DNA of 64,000 nt from Wurfbainia villosa (taxonomy: Eukaryota; Streptophyta; Magnoliopsida; Zingiberales; Zingiberaceae): contig JAKLTH010000216.1 of assembly GCA_025175895.1 (NCBI GenBank), forward strand, positions 988,001 to 1,052,000, written 5' to 3'. Shown in pieces: positions 59,889-64,000 of the stretch. The stretch's first letter is position 1. Every line of letters begins with the position of its first letter. The position numbers and the translations under genes are program-made. Below the pieces are notes generated by a model. That model ran no database searches, was not told the origin of the DNA, and worked only from the letters and a program-made list of their open reading frames with translations.

Positions 59889-60112
59889 GTTTCTACAGGA
59901 CGGCGCGATGGTAAGACAGAATATTACTTACAGAAAGAGTAGGGTTCGATGTTGAATGAGGAATCTAAAACTCCTCTTGATTTCAGATGAATTTTTTCCT
60001 GTTTTGTCACCGTGTTAAGGGACTTTATCTCCTCCCGCGATTTACCTCCTTTTTGTCAGTGCCCTGCGACGGATGGCAGGACTGCTAGTTAAACAGATTC
60101 TCAACTTTTACA
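59889..60112 (+). mobile_element. tRNA-derived SINE, new family, copy 1
   Basis: About 220 bp. The head has an A-box-like GATGGTAAGACAG and a B-box-like GGTTCGATG. The body shares TTTCAGATG, TGTTTTG, GGACTTTATCTCCTC and GGACGGAT with 60766-60990. GTGAGACATAAAT occurs just before (59872-59884) and just after (about 60113-60125), a 13 bp target duplication as retroposition leaves. I do not recognise the family. Confidence 0.65.
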
Positions 60113-60765
60113 GTGAGACATAAATTTTATCGTATATTTTTATAATATAAGATGATAATATTCACTCCGAATGTCTTTTTAGATTGGTCTCATAGTATTT
60201 GGAGATGAATAAATTACTATGATTGAGCGATCTCTTAAATGGAAGGATATTTATTCTCAAAGAGAATTAGCTCCATTGGAAATTGATCCTTATCAATTAT
60301 AATAACTCTATCACTCGAGTATTAATTGGACTATCTATGCATATTGCCGATGATATTCGTCTCCGTGAAATAATCATATTTATATTGATTAACAGAGAAT
60401 TCACTAGGAGACTTCTTTGATACCTAAGTCAGGCGTGCATATATGAAGAAGAGAAAACAAATTCCTTTTTTTGTGTGCATCTTTAGTTGTGATTTTTATA
60501 GAGATATTCTAGTAAATTATCGGATCTCAAATATGCGGATTCTATGGGGATGTTGTTTCAATATACCTTACCAATAATTAGACTGGACTTATACCATATG
60601 GATCAAAAGAGATATCTATCTCCCGATATCAATGTATTCGGTCTATACCTATGGTATCACATATGTTATAACAGTTCTGAATTGTAACTGTTATATTATA
60701 GTTACTGCGATTTATAACCATTATAATATAATATATACTGACGAGTGTTCACCCATATTTTCTCC
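60113..60765. other. AT-rich spacer between the two SINE copies
   Basis: No coding signal or recognised repeat. The end (60650-60730) has GTTATA/TATAAC-rich inverted words similar to the stretch before copy 1 (59795-59880). Confidence 0.4.
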
Positions 60766-60990
60766 ACGGAAATGATGCGGTGGTAAGGTAGAGTGTTGCT
60801 TGTAGAATTGACAAGGTTCGATTCCGGATGAAGGATTTAAAATCCTCCCTAGTTTCAGATGGATTCCTCTCTGTTTTGCTACCGTGTCAAAGGACTTTAT
60901 CTCCTCTGTGATTTACTTCTCTCTCGTCAGTGTCTTAGGACGGATAGTCGAGAGTTACTAGTTGGACAGATTCTCAATTTTGCTGATTTG
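60766..60990 (+). mobile_element. tRNA-derived SINE, new family, copy 2
   Basis: Same family as 59889-60112, with better promoter boxes: GGTGGTAAGGTAGAG (A box) and GGTTCGATTCC (a perfect B box). It ends AGATTCTCAATTTTG. The two copies differ by roughly a quarter of positions by eye, so they are separate insertions and not a recent duplication. No clear target duplication. The overlapping 96-codon frame 60859-61149 is not a gene. Confidence 0.6.
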
Positions 60991-61589
60991 AATTCAACAT
61001 GCCGATTTCATCTGTGCCTAGCTATGTTGCATCGTAATAGTTATTGCGACACGTGGAAAGGTTGTCAACAATATATTATAGCAACTTTAATATATACCAT
61101 AAAAAGGGATAATTCGAGTAAAAAAAAATTGAAATCTAAAAAAATTTGAAATCGTCAATATAGTGGCTTTCATCGATCTGTTCTACAGTCATTATGAGAG
61201 AGGTAAATTATAAAGAGTTCTATGGGTCTTGACGTGGTGATTAAGACATGTAGAGGTCATCTGAATCCAAAAAAGAATTTTAAACTTCTTCCTGAATCGA
61301 TCCATATCTTATTCGTAAGTATCACATAAAGACAAAAATATTATCTTGTTGATTAATAAAAAGGGGGAGTTCTTATAATTTTTGCCATATTATTTTTGTT
61401 TTGATAATATTACTAGGCATCGACCTAAATTTCTTCACAAAAAGAAGAAATTTAGACGCGTTACCTCAAGTGACATTCAGTAAGCATCCTTCACTCAGTA
61501 AAAAATGACATTGATCTTCGGATGATACAAATTGGGTAAAGAAATCTATATTTTTTGAGTTACCATATTGGTTAGACTTAAAGTTGAGA
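60991..61589. other. Intergenic DNA, possible third SINE fragment
   Basis: A stretch near 61222-61310 (GTGGTGATTAAGACATGTAG ... AATTTTAAACTTCTTCCTG) loosely follows the SINE order but is too diverged to call. A purine tract AAAAAGGGGGAG at 61359-61370 resembles a retroelement polypurine tract but no LTR follows visibly. Confidence 0.35.
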
Positions 61590-63020
61590 CAAAATTTAAT
61601 TAGATGTGATACATATTGAAAAAAATATCTGTGATGCTTTAATTGACACATTATTAAATATAGATGGAAAGTCAAAGAACACTCTCAAAACTAAATTAGA
61701 CTTGCAGGATATGGGGATAAAGAGTGAATTACATTTACAACCAGTATGAGACAAATTTAAAAAACCGTATGCAAGTTCCACATTGACATTGGAAGAAAGA
61801 CGTGAATTTTATCAATTTTTGAAATATGTGAAGTTTCCATATGGTTACGCTGCTAATATATCTAGAAATGTGAATGCAAATGAAGGAAAGATATATGGAC
61901 TAAAATCAATGATTATCATGTATTGTTGCAAAGAAAACTTCCAGTTGTCGTACGCAAATTTTCCAACAGATATATATAGCACATTAATTGAGTTATGTGA
62001 TTTCTTCAAAAAGATTACTGCAAAAGTCGTTGGCAACCAACAAAGTCTGAAATTGCCATTGTTGTTATTTAAGAAAGCACATTGGTACATTCTAAACAAT
62101 TGTAAAAGAGTCAATCGATATTGAAAGTAAGTTTTTACATTAAGTTATTACTTTAATTTTATTTCATTCACAGATTTTAAATTGATTAAGTTTTTATACA
62201 GTGAACATCTGTAACTTATATCCCAAAAGGTTCATATTGATCAAGTTATGCAATATTACGAGCGAGATTTTCCACTGTGATTTAGGGATAAAATTATAGC
62301 GCTAAATTTTTTTACAAATTCAGCGATCATAAATGAGTTGTATTATTTAGCAATGGGACATGATGCTGAAGTTCAATTGTATAATACATGTATTATAAAT
62401 GGAATTCAATATCATACGAGGTCCCATGATTCACGCATAACTACTCAGAATAATGGGGTCAGCTACCATCCTCTAACGATGGGGACAATTTAGATTTTTT
62501 TGGTGTGTTGAATGATGTGGTTCAAATATTTTACTCTTTTAGGTATAAAGTCCAATTATTTTGGTGTGAATGGTTCCAATTTAATAAAAAAAAAATCGTT
62601 AGCGGAAGAGTATGATCTCTTGTGTATTGACACTTCTAAAATATGGTACGATGATGACTCATTCATTTTGGCAAATCAAGCAAATCAAGTGTATTATTTG
62701 AATAATATCAAATGTGGAGGTCATTGGAAAGTCGTAAAAAGGGTTCATCACCGAGAAATATACGATGAAGTAACTGAAGTTGATGAAGTATCAGAAGATT
62801 TTGAGATTGGTAATATCTTGAATATAGAGTCAAACAAAGAGATTTAATTTCATCCAATGATTCAACTTCAGTAGTCGGTGAAGACTTAGCGATAACTCAA
62901 CTATGTCGATTAGATGTTGAGCATCAATAAATAAATATGGCAAATACACAAGTGGATTTGGATATAGGGACTCAAAGTAGTCGTATTGATGAGGGTAAAA
63001 ATAGTGAAATTGACAGTGAG
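61590..63020 (+). mobile_element. CACTA (En/Spm) transposase remnant
   Basis: Pieces of a TNP2-like transposase region on the plus strand. About 61650-61745: LLNIDGKSKNTLKTKLDLQ. 61783-62124: TLTLEERREFYQFLKYVKF, GYAANISRNVN and EGKIYGLKS. About 62330-62480: ELYYLAMGHDAEVQLYNTCI and TTQNNGV. 62512-62847: YDLLCIDTSKIWYDDDSFIL, QVYYLNNIKCGGHWKVVKRV and REIYDEV. These follow the order of the transposase-associated (DUF4218) and C-terminal parts of plant CACTA proteins. There are stops between pieces (for example the TGA near 61748) and no element ends, so it is a fragment. Confidence 0.8.
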
Positions 63021-63023
63021 ACG

Positions 63024-64000
63024 TGTTGGGTTTTTCCGAGCCGCAAAAACCGTTTTTTGCGTTGCGGAAACCTCGGAACCCCCAGGCCATGGATCCGTGC
63101 GAAGATATATTAAAATAAAACATGTATGTGATTACTAAAAACCCTAGATCTACCTTAGATCTAAGAGGTGAGATCATTACCCTCGATGCGACGCCCTTCG
63201 CAAATCCCGCTCGTCCAAAAGGGTTGCCGGAACTTGAGAGTGTCAAGTGCACACTCCTCTATTGGTATCCACACAAGCAATAGGTGGAGAAAAGACAATC
63301 TTGAGTGTGCTAGCACTCCTAGAATGTCTCGGCAAGATGAGGAAAAAGAAGGAGAGCTTGAGGGAAATTGATCCAAGGTTGAAGATGAAGTTGTGTGTGT
63401 AACTCACCAAATGAATTTCACCATCATAACCCCTAAAGTGGCCGACCACATTATGGAGAGGGGGTTACATGCATGCATGTAACTCCCATGACCCTTGGTC
63501 TCCTTCATGATGTGACACTAATTGACAAAGTCAATGATGATGTGGAGCATCATCATTGGCCGGCCATGCCAAGTCATAATCATGACATGGCATTTGGTCA
63601 AGTCAAACTTGACCTTTCATCTTCCCTTCAAGTCGAGTCAAACTTGACCTCTAATCTCCCATGGTTGATTAAATCTAACCACTTGACTCAAGTCAATTTA
63701 ATTTAATGAATCTCTATTCATTAATTTAAATTGATTTGATGAATCAAATTTAAATTAGACTCATTCAACACTTGAATAAACTTGAGTCTGACTCAATTAG
63801 TCTAATTTGGATTACTCTTAATCCAATTTGGTTCATCCCATGAACCTAATCCTCATGGTTCATCATATGAACCCAATCTCCATCTAATTTCCCTTATGTG
63901 TGTGACCCTATAGGTTCTTGTAACGTTGGCAATGTCCCTAAACCGATTTAGGAACATAAGCAATGAGCGGTATCTAGCAATACATCATTGCTACGCAAGT
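63024..64000 (-). mobile_element. LTR retrotransposon end, cut by the window edge
   Basis: Composition changes sharply at TGTTGGGTTTTTCCGAGCCG, a TGTTGG LTR-like start that interrupts the CACTA remnant. The following 970 bases contain no gene and have many CAAGTCAAACTTGACC-type direct and inverted words. They end in a less repetitive part (GGTATCTAGCAATACATCAT) I associate with LTR or leader sequence of copia-type elements. Orientation and class are guesses; the other LTR must lie beyond the window. Confidence 0.5.

Noticed and set aside
60820..60835. Perfect tRNA B box, possible tRNA gene
   Set aside because: No cloverleaf can be formed around it and the sequence recurs at 59889-60112; it belongs to a SINE.
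61359..61370. AAAAAGGGGGAG as the polypurine tract of another LTR element
   Set aside because: No TG-starting LTR or coding remnant could be tied to it.

Overview
The window is nuclear DNA of a flowering plant: intron-bearing genes with GT-AG splice sites, AT-rich intergenic DNA, and many retrotransposons with plant-type primer-binding sites. GC-rich first exons suggest a monocot, perhaps a commelinid. That placement is an inference from composition, and the sequence does not name the species.

Layout. 1-579 (minus): 5' part of an unrecognised plant gene that runs off the left edge. 3080-5577 (minus): a four-exon gene for a probably plastid-targeted multi-pass membrane protein. 5938-6440: a CGATCG-rich block. 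9089-33199: a 24 kb nest of LTR retrotransposons. The host, element A, is a Ty1/copia element on the plus strand with 2 kb LTRs and a 5 bp target duplication. A second copia element (B, Sirevirus-like, minus strand, 8.0 kb) sits inside A's 5' LTR. A gag-only Sirevirus-like element (C, minus strand, 7.0 kb) sits inside A's 3' LTR. All three have resolvable ends and 5 bp target duplications. 33803-35000: a broken HHO/NIGT1-type GARP transcription factor gene. 36316-40451 (plus): an organellar ribosomal protein bL25 gene with a probable GC-AG intron and an RTE-type LINE in its second intron. 40953-46132: a short-LTR copia element (D) with its gag N-terminus missing. 47322-48667: a non-autonomous hAT element with an 8 bp target duplication. 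About 48780-49200: a Ty3/gypsy LTR/primer-site remnant. 49433-49605: a foldback with two nested hairpins. 50010-57362 (plus): a DUF863-family gene with an Au-type SINE in an intron. 59889-60990: two copies of an apparently undescribed tRNA-derived SINE. 61590-63020: a CACTA transposase remnant. 63024 to the end: the start of another LTR element.

Only three genes look intact and complete: the membrane protein, bL25 and the DUF863 protein. They sit at the edges of, or between, the repeats and show no functional link to each other. The left-edge gene is intact as far as it is visible. The most unusual material lies in the mobile DNA: a gag-only Sirevirus derivative whose LTR minisatellite keeps paired hairpin arms, a new-looking SINE family, and a compound palindrome. 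All coordinates come from reading the sequence by eye; no alignment or database search was run.
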